The notes under the pieces: model-generated
What the model was told of the DNA's origin: nothing
The model's database searches: none
What the model saw: only the letters and a program-made list of their open reading frames with translations
Translations under genes and position numbers: made by a program
NCBI GenBank assembly: GCA_947490035.1
Contig: CANLGS010000355.1
Location: 1 to 5,359 of the forward strand
Direction of reading: 5' to 3'
Length of the DNA: 5,359 bases
Source: Gemmataceae bacterium
Lineage (GTDB): Bacteria; Planctomycetota; Planctomycetia; Gemmatales; Gemmataceae
In this document: one piece after another, positions 1 through 5,273 of the stretch
How the letters are laid out: every line of letters begins with the position of its first letter
How positions within the stretch are numbered: position 1 is the first letter of the stretch

Positions 1-763
1 AGCCGACGCAGAGCGGGATGCCGTAGGGCAACTTCGTCCAGCGGGTGCGGCGGTCGTGCGCCCGCTTGCTCGCGGCGCTCATCTGGCCGCTGCCGAACAT
101 TTGCAGGTCGCTCATGATCTCGCGGACGATGCCGGCGTTCTGGCCGAACTGACGCCGCATCAGGATGATAATCATCCCGAACGCGCCGCCGACGAGAGCG
201 CCGAAGCAGAACGCCCAGAACACCACGCCCATACCGTGCAGCGAGTTGCCACCGACGGCCGCCGTGGTCGCGCCGTTCCCGAAGAACGCCCCGACCCAGG
301 CGCCGAAACCCATCTGCATCTTCACGTCGCCCACACCGACGCCGCCGATGGCGAGCATGGGGAGCAACAGCGCGAAGCCGAGGAACGTGCCGAGGACGGC
401 GAGGCCGAAGCCGCCGGTGCCGGCGTCCGCGGGGACGCCGAAGTCGTGCATCGCGCCCAGCGCCCAGCCGCTCAAAACCAGCGGCAGCGTGATCCAGTTC
501 GGCACCTTCAGCGCCCAGCCGTCGATGAACGCGGCCAGGATCATGCCGAAGCTGATGACGACCAGCGGACCGGCGTTCAGGCCGTCCGGCCAGATCGCGG
601 CCCAGACGTGGTGCGACGCGATCGCGGCGCCCACCCACAGGAGCGCGAGTGCCGGCATGCGGGCCATCTGGAGGACGAACGCGCGGTCGATGCCGAGCGA
701 GTCGTCGGTCGCGAGTGCGGGAACGGAAGGAGCCGGGTGCAGGACGGGGGCGGCGTTGCTCAT
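1..763 (-). CDS. cpaA: Type IV prepilin peptidase, A24 family (CpaA/TadV-like), 3' end beyond window
   Basis: Polytopic membrane aspartyl protease expected to cleave the short cytoplasmic leaders of Flp pilins for a Tad pilus. Reading in from the ATG at 763 gives at least 254 residues without a stop, and the gene runs off the left edge. Both family aspartates are visible: D81 in a segment reading AAFIDGWALKVPNW, and D146 in GVGVGDVKM, the GxGD signature. Hydrophobic stretches lie near residues 36-57, 66-80, 91-105, 117-141 and 178-203. Residues 246-254 (PYGIPLCVG) resemble the conserved last-helix PYG motif, so only a short tail should be missing. The cysteine-rich N-methyltransferase domain of long PilD enzymes is absent, as is usual for the Tad type. 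GAGGTGA (771-777), 7 nt upstream, supports this start. It follows the two pilin genes on the same strand. Family confidence is high; pairing with these pilins is inferred from position. Confidence 0.9.
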   Translation of the reverse strand, partial: MSNAAPVLHPAPSVPALATDDSLGIDRAFVLQMARMPALALLWVGAAIASHHVWAAIWPDGLNAGPLVVISFGMILAAFIDGWALKVPNWITLPLVLSGWALGAMHDFGVPADAGTGGFGLAVLGTFLGFALLLPMLAIGGVGVGDVKMQMGFGAWVGAFFGNGATTAAVGGNSLHGMGVVFWAFCFGALVGGAFGMIIILMRRQFGQNAGIVREIMSDLQMFGSGQMSAASKRAHDRRTRWTKLPYGIPLCVG

Positions 764-770
764 CGGGAAG

Positions 771-777
771 TCACCTC
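771..777 (-). promoter_or_regulatory. Ribosome binding site of the prepilin peptidase gene
   Basis: The minus strand reads GAGGTGA seven bases before the ATG at 763. This is a strong match to Shine-Dalgarno and fixes the start codon. Confidence 0.75.
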
Positions 778-836
778 GGTCGCGGGTTCGGGTTGCAAGT
801 CGAAATCCGTAGGCCAGGGCGGAGTGCGCGACGCGA

Positions 837-860
837 GCCGGACCGCAGCAGCGGTCCGGC
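837..860 (-). terminator. Intercistronic hairpin between pilin 2 and the peptidase gene
   Basis: A perfect 10-bp GC-rich stem (GCCGGACCGC paired with GCGGTCCGGC) encloses a 4-nt loop. It lies 36 bases after the pilin 2 stop and 74 bases before the peptidase start. No T-tract follows on the minus strand, so a full intrinsic terminator is unlikely. A partial terminator, or a 3' stabiliser keeping pilin transcript above peptidase transcript, fits better. The structure is seen in the sequence; the role is inferred. Confidence 0.6.
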
Positions 861-895
861 CCGTGTCGCACCGTTCAGACGGACGCGAGCAGAAC

Positions 896-1087
896 TCACG
901 TGCCGGTCGTCGGCGGCTTCAGGTTCGAGCCGATGACGGAGAACGTGCTGTTGGCGTTCTGGCCGAGGGCGGTGATGGCGGCTATGCACACCACGACGAT
1001 GAGGGCCAGCATCACCGCGTACTCGACAGCCGTCGGGCCGTCTTCCGCCTTCATGAACGACACCAAACGCTTGGTCAAACCGCGCAT
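896..1087 (-). CDS. flp: Flp family type IVb pilin 2
   Basis: Encodes a 63-residue prepilin, the likely structural subunit or a minor subunit of a Tad (Flp) pilus. Residues 1-17 form a positively charged leader ending in Gly17. Cleavage by the A24 peptidase would release a 46-residue mature pilin beginning PTAVEY, with the conserved Glu at +5 and Tyr at +6 of Flp pilins. A hydrophobic helix covers about residues 19-42. The short tail has several Asn, Ser and Thr and ends PPTTGT. The ATG at 1087 is preferred over an in-frame ATG at 1156 because GGGAGA (1095-1100) lies 7 nt before it, the leader then has the normal length, and the extra residues do not look like pilin. It sits between pilin 1 (93 bp upstream) and the peptidase gene, and is a diverged tandem paralogue of pilin 1. 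Confidence 0.9.
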   Translation of the reverse strand: MRGLTKRLVSFMKAEDGPTAVEYAVMLALIVVVCIAAITALGQNANSTFSVIGSNLKPPTTGT

Positions 1088-1094
1088 GATCCGA

Positions 1095-1100
1095 TCTCCC
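1095..1100 (-). promoter_or_regulatory. Ribosome binding site deciding the start of pilin 2
   Basis: The minus strand reads GGGAGA seven bases before the ATG at 1087. It decides between this start and the longer in-frame reading from 1156. Confidence 0.65.
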
Positions 1101-1124
1101 GTTGTGAAGAAGTAAAGGTTGTTG

Positions 1125-1160
1125 GACGGCGTGCTGGGTCCCCCGGCCCAACGCACCGTC
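1125..1160 (-). terminator. Intercistronic hairpin between the two pilin genes
   Basis: Positions 1125-1138 can pair with 1147-1160 around an 8-nt loop. On the minus-strand RNA this gives 13 pairs, two of them G-U (1130/1155 and 1134/1151), and one mismatch (1132/1153). It starts 20 bases after the pilin 1 stop. No uninterrupted U-tract follows, so it is more likely a transcript stabiliser, a processing site or a leaky terminator than a full terminator. Confidence 0.55.
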
Positions 1161-1180
1161 TATTGCCGAACCGAACACCG

Positions 1181-1378
1181 TCAGAAACCTGTGCTGCCGG
1201 GCTTTACGCCCTGCAAACTCAGCTTGTTGTACATCCCGCTTGTCGTGCCGCCGATGTTGCTGACCGCCGCTGCAATAACGACGAGGATCAGCGCGAGCAT
1301 CACGGCGTACTCGACGGCGGTCGGGCCGTCTTTCCTTTTCAGGAAGTCGACGACCCTTCGCGTGAACCGGCCGAGCAT
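1181..1378 (-). CDS. flp: Flp family type IVb pilin 1
   Basis: Encodes a 65-residue prepilin, probably the major subunit of a Tad pilus because it is first after the promoter. The leader (residues 1-18) is rich in Arg and Lys and ends with Asp17-Gly18. Cleavage after Gly18 would give a 47-residue mature pilin starting PTAVEY, with Glu at +5 and Tyr at +6. The hydrophobic helix covers about residues 20-42, followed by a short polar tail ending PGSTGF. GGAG (1385-1388) lies 6 nt before the ATG. The first 13 mature residues are identical to those of pilin 2, while the tails diverge, so the two are tandem paralogues with probably distinct surface properties. The family call is firm; the major-subunit role is inferred. 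Confidence 0.92.
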   Translation of the reverse strand: MLGRFTRRVVDFLKRKDGPTAVEYAVMLALILVVIAAAVSNIGGTTSGMYNKLSLQGVKPGSTGF

Positions 1379-1384
1379 GGCTTA

Positions 1385-1388
1385 CTCC
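1385..1388 (-). promoter_or_regulatory. Ribosome binding site of pilin 1
   Basis: GGAG on the minus strand, six bases before the ATG at 1378. A leader hairpin (1401-1420) lies 12 bases further upstream and could affect access to it. Confidence 0.6.
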
Positions 1389-1400
1389 GAGTGTTGCGCG

Positions 1401-1420
1401 GGCCGGTTTGGTCACCGGCC
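1401..1420 (-). promoter_or_regulatory. Hairpin in the pilin 1 leader
   Basis: GGCCGGT (1401-1407) pairs perfectly with ACCGGCC (1414-1420) around a 6-nt loop. It ends 22 nt upstream of the pilin 1 start codon and 12 nt from its Shine-Dalgarno. A role in mRNA stability or translation is only inferred. Confidence 0.4.
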
Positions 1421-1571
1421 TCGGTCACGCGGGCGCCGCCACTGGTGGAACTTCGTGTCTCCCGCTCCGCTAGGCGTTGGAACCAGAACCCGTCCCGCTG
1501 CCCGCGAACCGGACCCACTCACACCACCGGGGTCGTCGTCTCGAAACCGAGCCGGCGTTGCCAGACGACCC

Positions 1572-1585
1572 GTTCACGACTGAAC
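1572..1585. promoter_or_regulatory. Candidate operator palindrome at the pilin operon transcription start
   Basis: The sequence GTTCA-N4-TGAAC is a perfect inverted repeat. It overlaps the downstream part of the predicted -10 box (1584-1589) and covers the predicted transcription start near 1577. That is a typical place for a repressor site, but short palindromes also arise by chance and I recognise no known regulator motif. Confidence 0.3.
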
Positions 1586-1611
1586 AGTAGAACGCGCGCG
1601 GTACGTGTCAA
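1584..1611 (-). promoter_or_regulatory. Predicted sigma70-type promoter of the pilin operon
   Basis: On the minus strand a perfect TTGACA -35 hexamer (1611-1606) is followed, after a 16-bp spacer, by TACTGT (1589-1584). The latter keeps the three most conserved -10 bases (T1, A2, T6). Transcription would start near 1577, about 200 nt before pilin 1. It is well placed in a non-coding gap, but sigma-factor preferences of planctomycetes are not well known to me. Confidence 0.5.
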
Positions 1612-1673
1612 ATCTCCGCTTCGGCTATTTCCACCGACCCTGCCGGGAATTCCGACACCGCGCGATATGCCGA

Positions 1674-2654
1674 TTACAGCGGCTCGAACCGTTCGACGCG
1701 TGAGAGCAATTCTCCTAGCCGAACAGCGGTTGCGGCGGGTCGAAGCACCGGTTCGCGCCGGACAAAAAAGCGGACCAACCAACCAAGCAATGAACACACG
1801 GCCCCGGTGCGGGCGAGCAATCGAACGAATTCGTCGGGCACATCAAGCGGCGCGCCCGCGTCGCGGTACGCATCGAGGCCGACCGCGAACAGCGTGCGAT
1901 CCATCGCGGAGTAGTCGTCGAGGAGCCGTGCGAGATCGACGGCGGGGTGATCGACGGCCATCGCCCCATAATCGATGATCCCGCTCACACGATCCCCTTC
2001 AAAGAGGACGTGTTCGCCCCGCAGGTCGCGGACGCACGGCTGTTGCGCGAGCGGCCACGCGGCCCACGGCCGCAGCGCGAGCGTCGCGGAATCGGCCACG
2101 CGAGCGACTTCGCGCGCGGCCTGGCGCAAGAGGAGATCGAGTTCCGGGTGAACCGGCGGCAGCGCGCGATTCCAATTCTCGATGAGCGCGCGGTGGTCGG
2201 TGAGTATGTCGAGGCGAGCCGCGACCCCGCGGCACGGGCGCCGCTCCGCGACCGCGGGCCAGCGCAGGTGCAACCGTGCGACCGCTTCGCACGCGGCGCG
2301 CACGGTGTCCGCGGTCGGCACCGCGCTCGGCGCACCGGACTTCCACTGACAAGCATCCCAGACGCGCCCGTCCGCGAGGACCGCGCTCGCCCCTCTTGTA
2401 GAGGCCAACACCTTCGGCACGAACGGCAGGTGTACCGCGCGCGACATCCAGAGGTGAACCTGCCCGACGCGCTCGACGGCAATACCCTGCGGCCAGCCCT
2501 TGAGCGCGACCCGCGGCGCGCCGGTGGTGTCGTGACCGCGCCACACGACCGCCCCGCTGAAGCCAGACGCGGCGCGGTGCCACGTCAGCGCGTCGGTGAC
2601 CTGGACGAAGTGTTCGACGGCCGCGACCGGCGGCTGTTCGGTGTGTGCGTTCAC
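1674..2654 (-). CDS. Aminoglycoside-phosphotransferase-fold protein with altered catalytic loop
   Basis: Encodes a 326-residue cytoplasmic protein of the APH/choline-kinase-like fold; the substrate is unknown. Visible kinase elements are a glycine-containing loop near residues 30-40, a candidate ATP-binding lysine K52 in ALKGWP, and a catalytic-loop segment at 208-218 reading VRDLRGEHVLF. A metal-binding D228 follows in IIDYGAM. In ordinary APH enzymes the loop is HGDxxxxN. Here D210 is kept, but the His is replaced by Arg209 and the Asn by His215. I recall planctomycete relatives with a similar R-D-x-x-x-x-H-V-L-F loop, so this may be a subfamily trait rather than decay. The start is a GTG at 2654. 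An in-frame TAA eight codons upstream leaves no better choice, and the Shine-Dalgarno is weak. The ATG at 2667 is in another frame. The next gene on this strand is pilin 1, but it has its own predicted promoter. Antibiotic resistance should not be inferred. Confidence 0.8.
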   Translation of the reverse strand: MNAHTEQPPVAAVEHFVQVTDALTWHRAASGFSGAVVWRGHDTTGAPRVALKGWPQGIAVERVGQVHLWMSRAVHLPFVPKVLASTRGASAVLADGRVWDACQWKSGAPSAVPTADTVRAACEAVARLHLRWPAVAERRPCRGVAARLDILTDHRALIENWNRALPPVHPELDLLLRQAAREVARVADSATLALRPWAAWPLAQQPCVRDLRGEHVLFEGDRVSGIIDYGAMAVDHPAVDLARLLDDYSAMDRTLFAVGLDAYRDAGAPLDVPDEFVRLLARTGAVCSLLGWLVRFFVRREPVLRPAATAVRLGELLSRVERFEPL

Positions 2655-2673
2655 GCGCTCGGCCCATTAGAAT

Positions 2674-2806
2674 GAGGCGAAGAACCCCTCCCCAACCCCT
2701 CCCCTAAGAAGGGAGGGGCTTAAATCCGAAGACGCTACGGCGTCTTCGGTCTGCTCCCCCTCCCTTTTTAGGGGAGGGGGTTGGGGGGAGAGGTTCTTCT
2801 ACCTCC
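2674..2806. repeat. Long imperfect inverted repeat filling the divergent promoter region
   Basis: The left arm (2674-2718) and right arm (2756-2806) are near-complementary over about 40 bp. The left outer end reads GAGGCGAAGAACC and the right one, reversed, GAGGTAGAAGAACC. Both continue through C-rich blocks with small length differences. Each arm also folds on itself (2696-2703 with 2711-2718; 2756-2764 with 2772-2780), and a perfect hairpin (2726-2749) sits in the middle, giving a cruciform-like layout. No reading frame or transposase is inside, so it resembles a MITE or dispersed palindromic element. Similar G/C-tract elements are, to my recollection, common in Gemmata-type genomes. I see no clear target-site duplication. 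Confidence 0.75.
2726..2749. repeat. Perfect central hairpin of the inverted repeat
   Basis: CCGAAGACGC (2726-2735) pairs perfectly with GCGTCTTCGG (2740-2749) around the tetraloop TACG. No T-tract follows on either strand, and both flanking genes point away from it, so it is not a typical terminator. It is best seen as the core of the surrounding element. Confidence 0.7.
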
Positions 2807-2814
2807 ACTCACAA

Positions 2815-2818
2815 AGGA
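2815..2818 (+). promoter_or_regulatory. Ribosome binding site of the transglutaminase/esterase gene
   Basis: AGGA (within AAAGGAA) lies eight bases before the GTG at 2827 and supports that non-ATG start. Confidence 0.6.
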
Positions 2819-2826
2819 ACGCCACC

Positions 2827-4908
2827 GTGCTACTCCGTGTCACGCTCGTCGCGGTCGCCGTGTTCGCCACCGGTCCCCTTCTTGCTGCCGAACCGTCGTG
2901 GTGGGACAAGGAGGTTGAGCAGGCGCTCAAGTCCGCGAAGGGCAACCGCGCGGAACTGGAGAAGGCGCTCACCGACGTGCCGAAGGATCAGCGCAAGGGG
3001 ATGGCGTTCCTCGTTGCGAACATGCCGGACGCGGACCTCACGTCGCTCAAAGCCGACTTCCTCCTGACCAACGTGGAACTCGCGTACAAGGCGCGCAAGG
3101 AAACGCCGTGGGGGAAGGACGTGCCCGAAGACATCTTCCTCAACGACGTGCTGCCCTACGCGAACGTGGACGAGAAGCGCGACGCGTGGCGCAAAGAGTT
3201 CTACGACCTGTGCATGCCGATGGTGAAGGGCTGCAAGACGCCGACCGAAGCCGTGCAGAAAATGAACGTCGAACTCTTCAAGAAGCTGAAGCTCGGCTAC
3301 TCGACGCAGCGCAAGGCGCCGAACCAAAGCCCCAAAGAATCCATCGAGCAAGGCAAGGCGAGTTGCACGGGCTTGTCCATCGTGCTGAGCGACGCGGCGC
3401 GCGCGGTGGGCATCCCGGCGAGGCTGGTGGGCACGCCGCTGTGGGCCGACAAGCGCGGCAACCACACGTGGGTGGAAATCTGGGACAAGGGCTGGCACTT
3501 CACCGGCGCGTGCGAGCCGGACCCGGCGGGCCTCGATCGCGGGTGGTTCGTGGGCGCCGCGGCGCAGGCCAAGAAGGACGTGCCCGAACACGCGATCTAC
3601 GCCGCGAGTTTCAAGAAGGGCACGCAGCACTTCCCCTTGGTGTGGGCGCCGAAGTACGAAGGCGTGCCCGCGGAGAACGTCACCGACCGCTACGCGAAGG
3701 CCGCCGCGCCGGACGTTAAAGCGGAGGTTGCCAAGTCTGCGGGGGCGATGAAGGAACTGCGCGCCGCGATTGAAGCGAAGCCGGCGGCGCTGACCGACCT
3801 CGCGGACAAGCCGTTCGCGAAGATTCCGCTCACGAAGGCCGACGCCGCGACCGCGCGCGAACTGCTGTGGAAGCTCCACACTGACATCATCAAGAAGGAC
3901 CGCGCCGCCGAACTGAAGGAGTTAGTCATCAAGGACGGCAAACTGGAGATGCCGTTCGCGTTCAAGACGTTCGGCAAGAAGCCGGACACCGGGCGCAGCC
4001 TGTACATCTCATTGCACGGCGGCGGCGGCGCCCCGAAACAGGTGAACGACGGGCAGTGGGAGAACCAGAAGAAACTGTACACGGTGGACGAGGGCATCTA
4101 CTTAGCGCCGCGCGCGCCGACGAACACGTGGAACCTGTGGCACGAGGGCCACATCGACCGCATGTTCGGGCGGCTCATTGAAGACTTGATCGTGCTGGAA
4201 GACGTGAACCCGAATCGCGTCTACGTACTCGGCTATTCGGCCGGCGGCGACGGCGTGTACCAGCTCGCCCCGCGCATGGCCGATTACTGGGCCGGCGCCG
4301 CGATGATGGCCGGTCACCCGAACGGCGTGTCGATGCTGTCGCTTCGCAACGTGCCGTTCGCGCTGCAAGTGGGCGGCAACGACAGCGCCTACAACCGCAA
4401 CAAGGTGGGCAAGGAATACGGCGAGAAGCTCGACCAACTTCAGAAGGACGACCCGAAGGGCTACGAGCACTTCGTGAAGATTCACGAGGGCAAGCCGCAC
4501 TGGATGAACCTGGAAGACAAAATCGCGCTGCCGTGGATGGCGAAATACACCCGCAACCCTGTCCCTGACAAAGTGGTGTGGAAGCAAACCGGCACGCCGC
4601 ACGACCGCTCGTACTGGCTGGCGGTTCCGCCGAAGGAGGCGAAGGGCGATTCGCTCGTGATCGCGACGCGTTCGGGCCAAGTAGTCGAAGTCCTCGACGC
4701 AGAGAAGGTGACGAAACTCCTGATCCGCTTCGACGACCGCACGGCCGACCTCGACAAGCCGGTAGAGGTGAAGCACGCGGGCAAGACGCTGTACAGCGGC
4801 CCGGCTCCGCGCACGGTCTCCACGCTGGTGAAGACGCTCGCCGGCCGCGGCGACCTCGGCTTAACCTTCGACGCCGAGGTTGAAGTGACGCTACCGGAGA
4901 AGAAGTAA
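2827..4908 (+). CDS. Exported transglutaminase-like / alpha-beta hydrolase (esterase) fusion protein
   Basis: Encodes 693 residues. Residues 1-21 look like a signal peptide (Arg4, a hydrophobic core, then LLAAEP), so the enzyme should act outside the cytoplasm. Residues about 100-290 form a transglutaminase-like, papain-fold domain. It has Cys180 in KASCTGLS, His213 in GNHTWVEIW and an acidic residue in ACEPDP (Asp232 or Glu230) as a plausible triad. Residues about 330-575 form an alpha/beta-hydrolase resembling PHB-depolymerase-type esterases. It has an HGGGG oxyanion turn (397-401), nucleophile Ser471 in GYSAGG, Asp519 in VGGND and His558 in KPHWM. The last 115 or so residues look beta-rich and may be an accessory domain. 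The GTG start fits both the Shine-Dalgarno and the signal peptide. Substrates are unknown; trimming of peptides or esters outside the membrane is an inference. A 116-residue gene follows 14 bp downstream. Confidence 0.87.
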   Translation: MLLRVTLVAVAVFATGPLLAAEPSWWDKEVEQALKSAKGNRAELEKALTDVPKDQRKGMAFLVANMPDADLTSLKADFLLTNVELAYKARKETPWGKDVPEDIFLNDVLPYANVDEKRDAWRKEFYDLCMPMVKGCKTPTEAVQKMNVELFKKLKLGYSTQRKAPNQSPKESIEQGKASCTGLSIVLSDAARAVGIPARLVGTPLWADKRGNHTWVEIWDKGWHFTGACEPDPAGLDRGWFVGAAAQAKKDVPEHAIYAASFKKGTQHFPLVWAPKYEGVPAENVTDRYAKAAAPDVKAEVAKSAGAMKELRAAIEAKPAALTDLADKPFAKIPLTKADAATARELLWKLHTDIIKKDRAAELKELVIKDGKLEMPFAFKTFGKKPDTGRSLYISLHGGGGAPKQVNDGQWENQKKLYTVDEGIYLAPRAPTNTWNLWHEGHIDRMFGRLIEDLIVLEDVNPNRVYVLGYSAGGDGVYQLAPRMADYWAGAAMMAGHPNGVSMLSLRNVPFALQVGGNDSAYNRNKVGKEYGEKLDQLQKDDPKGYEHFVKIHEGKPHWMNLEDKIALPWMAKYTRNPVPDKVVWKQTGTPHDRSYWLAVPPKEAKGDSLVIATRSGQVVEVLDAEKVTKLLIRFDDRTADLDKPVEVKHAGKTLYSGPAPRTVSTLVKTLAGRGDLGLTFDAEVEVTLPEKK

Positions 4909-4909
4909 C

Positions 4910-4916
4910 AGGGAAG
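4910..4916 (+). promoter_or_regulatory. Ribosome binding site of the 116-residue gene
   Basis: AGGGAAG lies six bases before the ATG at 4923, inside the 14-bp gap after the preceding stop codon. This supports translation from one shared transcript. Confidence 0.6.
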
Positions 4917-4922
4917 CACGCT

Positions 4923-5273
4923 ATGCAACCGCTCACGCCGGCAGAAGTCCGGCGAAAGATCATTCTCGACTATGCGAAGTGGACCGCACTATCCGCGCTG
5001 CGTTCCGGCGCGCCTGTCAAGAAGCGGAAGTCCGTGTATCCGCTCCTCGATGCGGTGGCGTTCGATGTCGTGCTGACTTCCGAAACGCCGATCACCTCTG
5101 ACGAGTTCAACCGGTGGCACGAAGAGCAGACGCTCGCTCTGTGCAATCGGGATAAAGCCGTACCGGTTGGTTGGGCCGTGAAGATGATTAACGTCTACCT
5201 GAAAACCGCCGTGTACGTCGGCAACTTGGGTCGGCCGGACTTGGTTAAAGTGGCCAGGTTCAACCGAGGGTAA
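4923..5273 (+). CDS. Hypothetical protein, 116 residues, possibly truncated at the C-terminus
   Basis: I do not recognise a named family. The product is small, soluble-looking and basic, with no signal peptide or clear membrane segment. The N-terminal half is probably helical and has a basic patch (KKRK, 33-36). Residues 58-76 contain SDEFNRWHEEQ and a single Cys74. Residues 81-105 (PVGWAVKMINVYLKT... to LGRP) look like a conserved amphipathic core. The protein stops soon after LGRPDL with a short unstructured-looking tail, which could mean a lost C-terminus. No continuation is evident in the other frames of the last 86 bp. The ATG has a good AGGGAAG site 6 nt upstream and follows the esterase fusion by 14 bp, so co-transcription is likely. 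Codons ending in A or T are visibly more frequent than in the gene before it. Coding status is fairly secure; function is unknown. Confidence 0.65.
   Translation: MQPLTPAEVRRKIILDYAKWTALSALRSGAPVKKRKSVYPLLDAVAFDVVLTSETPITSDEFNRWHEEQTLALCNRDKAVPVGWAVKMINVYLKTAVYVGNLGRPDLVKVARFNRG

Larger units (their letters stand above)
1379..1673 (-). other. Non-coding leader and promoter region of the pilin operon
   Basis: This 295-bp gap separates the kinase-like gene from pilin 1, both on the minus strand. I find no convincing gene in it. It contains a sigma70-like promoter (1584-1611), which implies an untranslated leader of about 200 nt. The leader can form a 7-bp perfect stem with a 6-nt loop just before the pilin 1 ribosome site (1401-1407 with 1414-1420). 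It can also form a 7-bp perfect stem with a wide loop (1535-1541 with 1563-1569). No intrinsic terminator is evident after the kinase-like gene. Confidence 0.6.

Noticed and set aside
56..1978. A 640-codon open frame on the plus strand
   Set aside because: It runs antisense to the peptidase, both pilins, the leader and part of the kinase-like gene. It is Arg/Ala/His-rich low-complexity translation with no family motif, as expected for a shadow frame in GC-rich DNA.
1674..2654. Calling the kinase-like gene an aminoglycoside-resistance gene
   Set aside because: The APH fold includes many housekeeping kinases, and the catalytic loop here departs from known resistance enzymes. Nothing nearby suggests a resistance cassette.
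1947..2675. A 242-codon plus-strand frame opposite the kinase-like gene
   Set aside because: It is the antisense shadow of a gene with recognisable kinase motifs and has no domain signature of its own.
2720..2725. TTAAAT as a -10 box for the plus-strand gene
   Set aside because: It matches the consensus at only four of six bases and has no acceptable -35 element at the right distance in the C-rich arm.
2726..2749. Intrinsic or bidirectional terminator
   Set aside because: The stem is perfect, but no T-tract follows on either side and the two neighbouring genes are transcribed away from it.
2674..2806. CRISPR array or tRNA-like structure
   Set aside because: There are two inverted arms rather than regularly spaced direct repeats, and no cloverleaf with a T-arm or anticodon arm can be drawn.
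2830..3879. A 349-codon minus-strand frame opposite the esterase fusion
   Set aside because: Its Arg/Val/Leu/His-rich composition mirrors the GC-rich codons of the plus-strand gene, whose signal peptide and two catalytic triads are clear.
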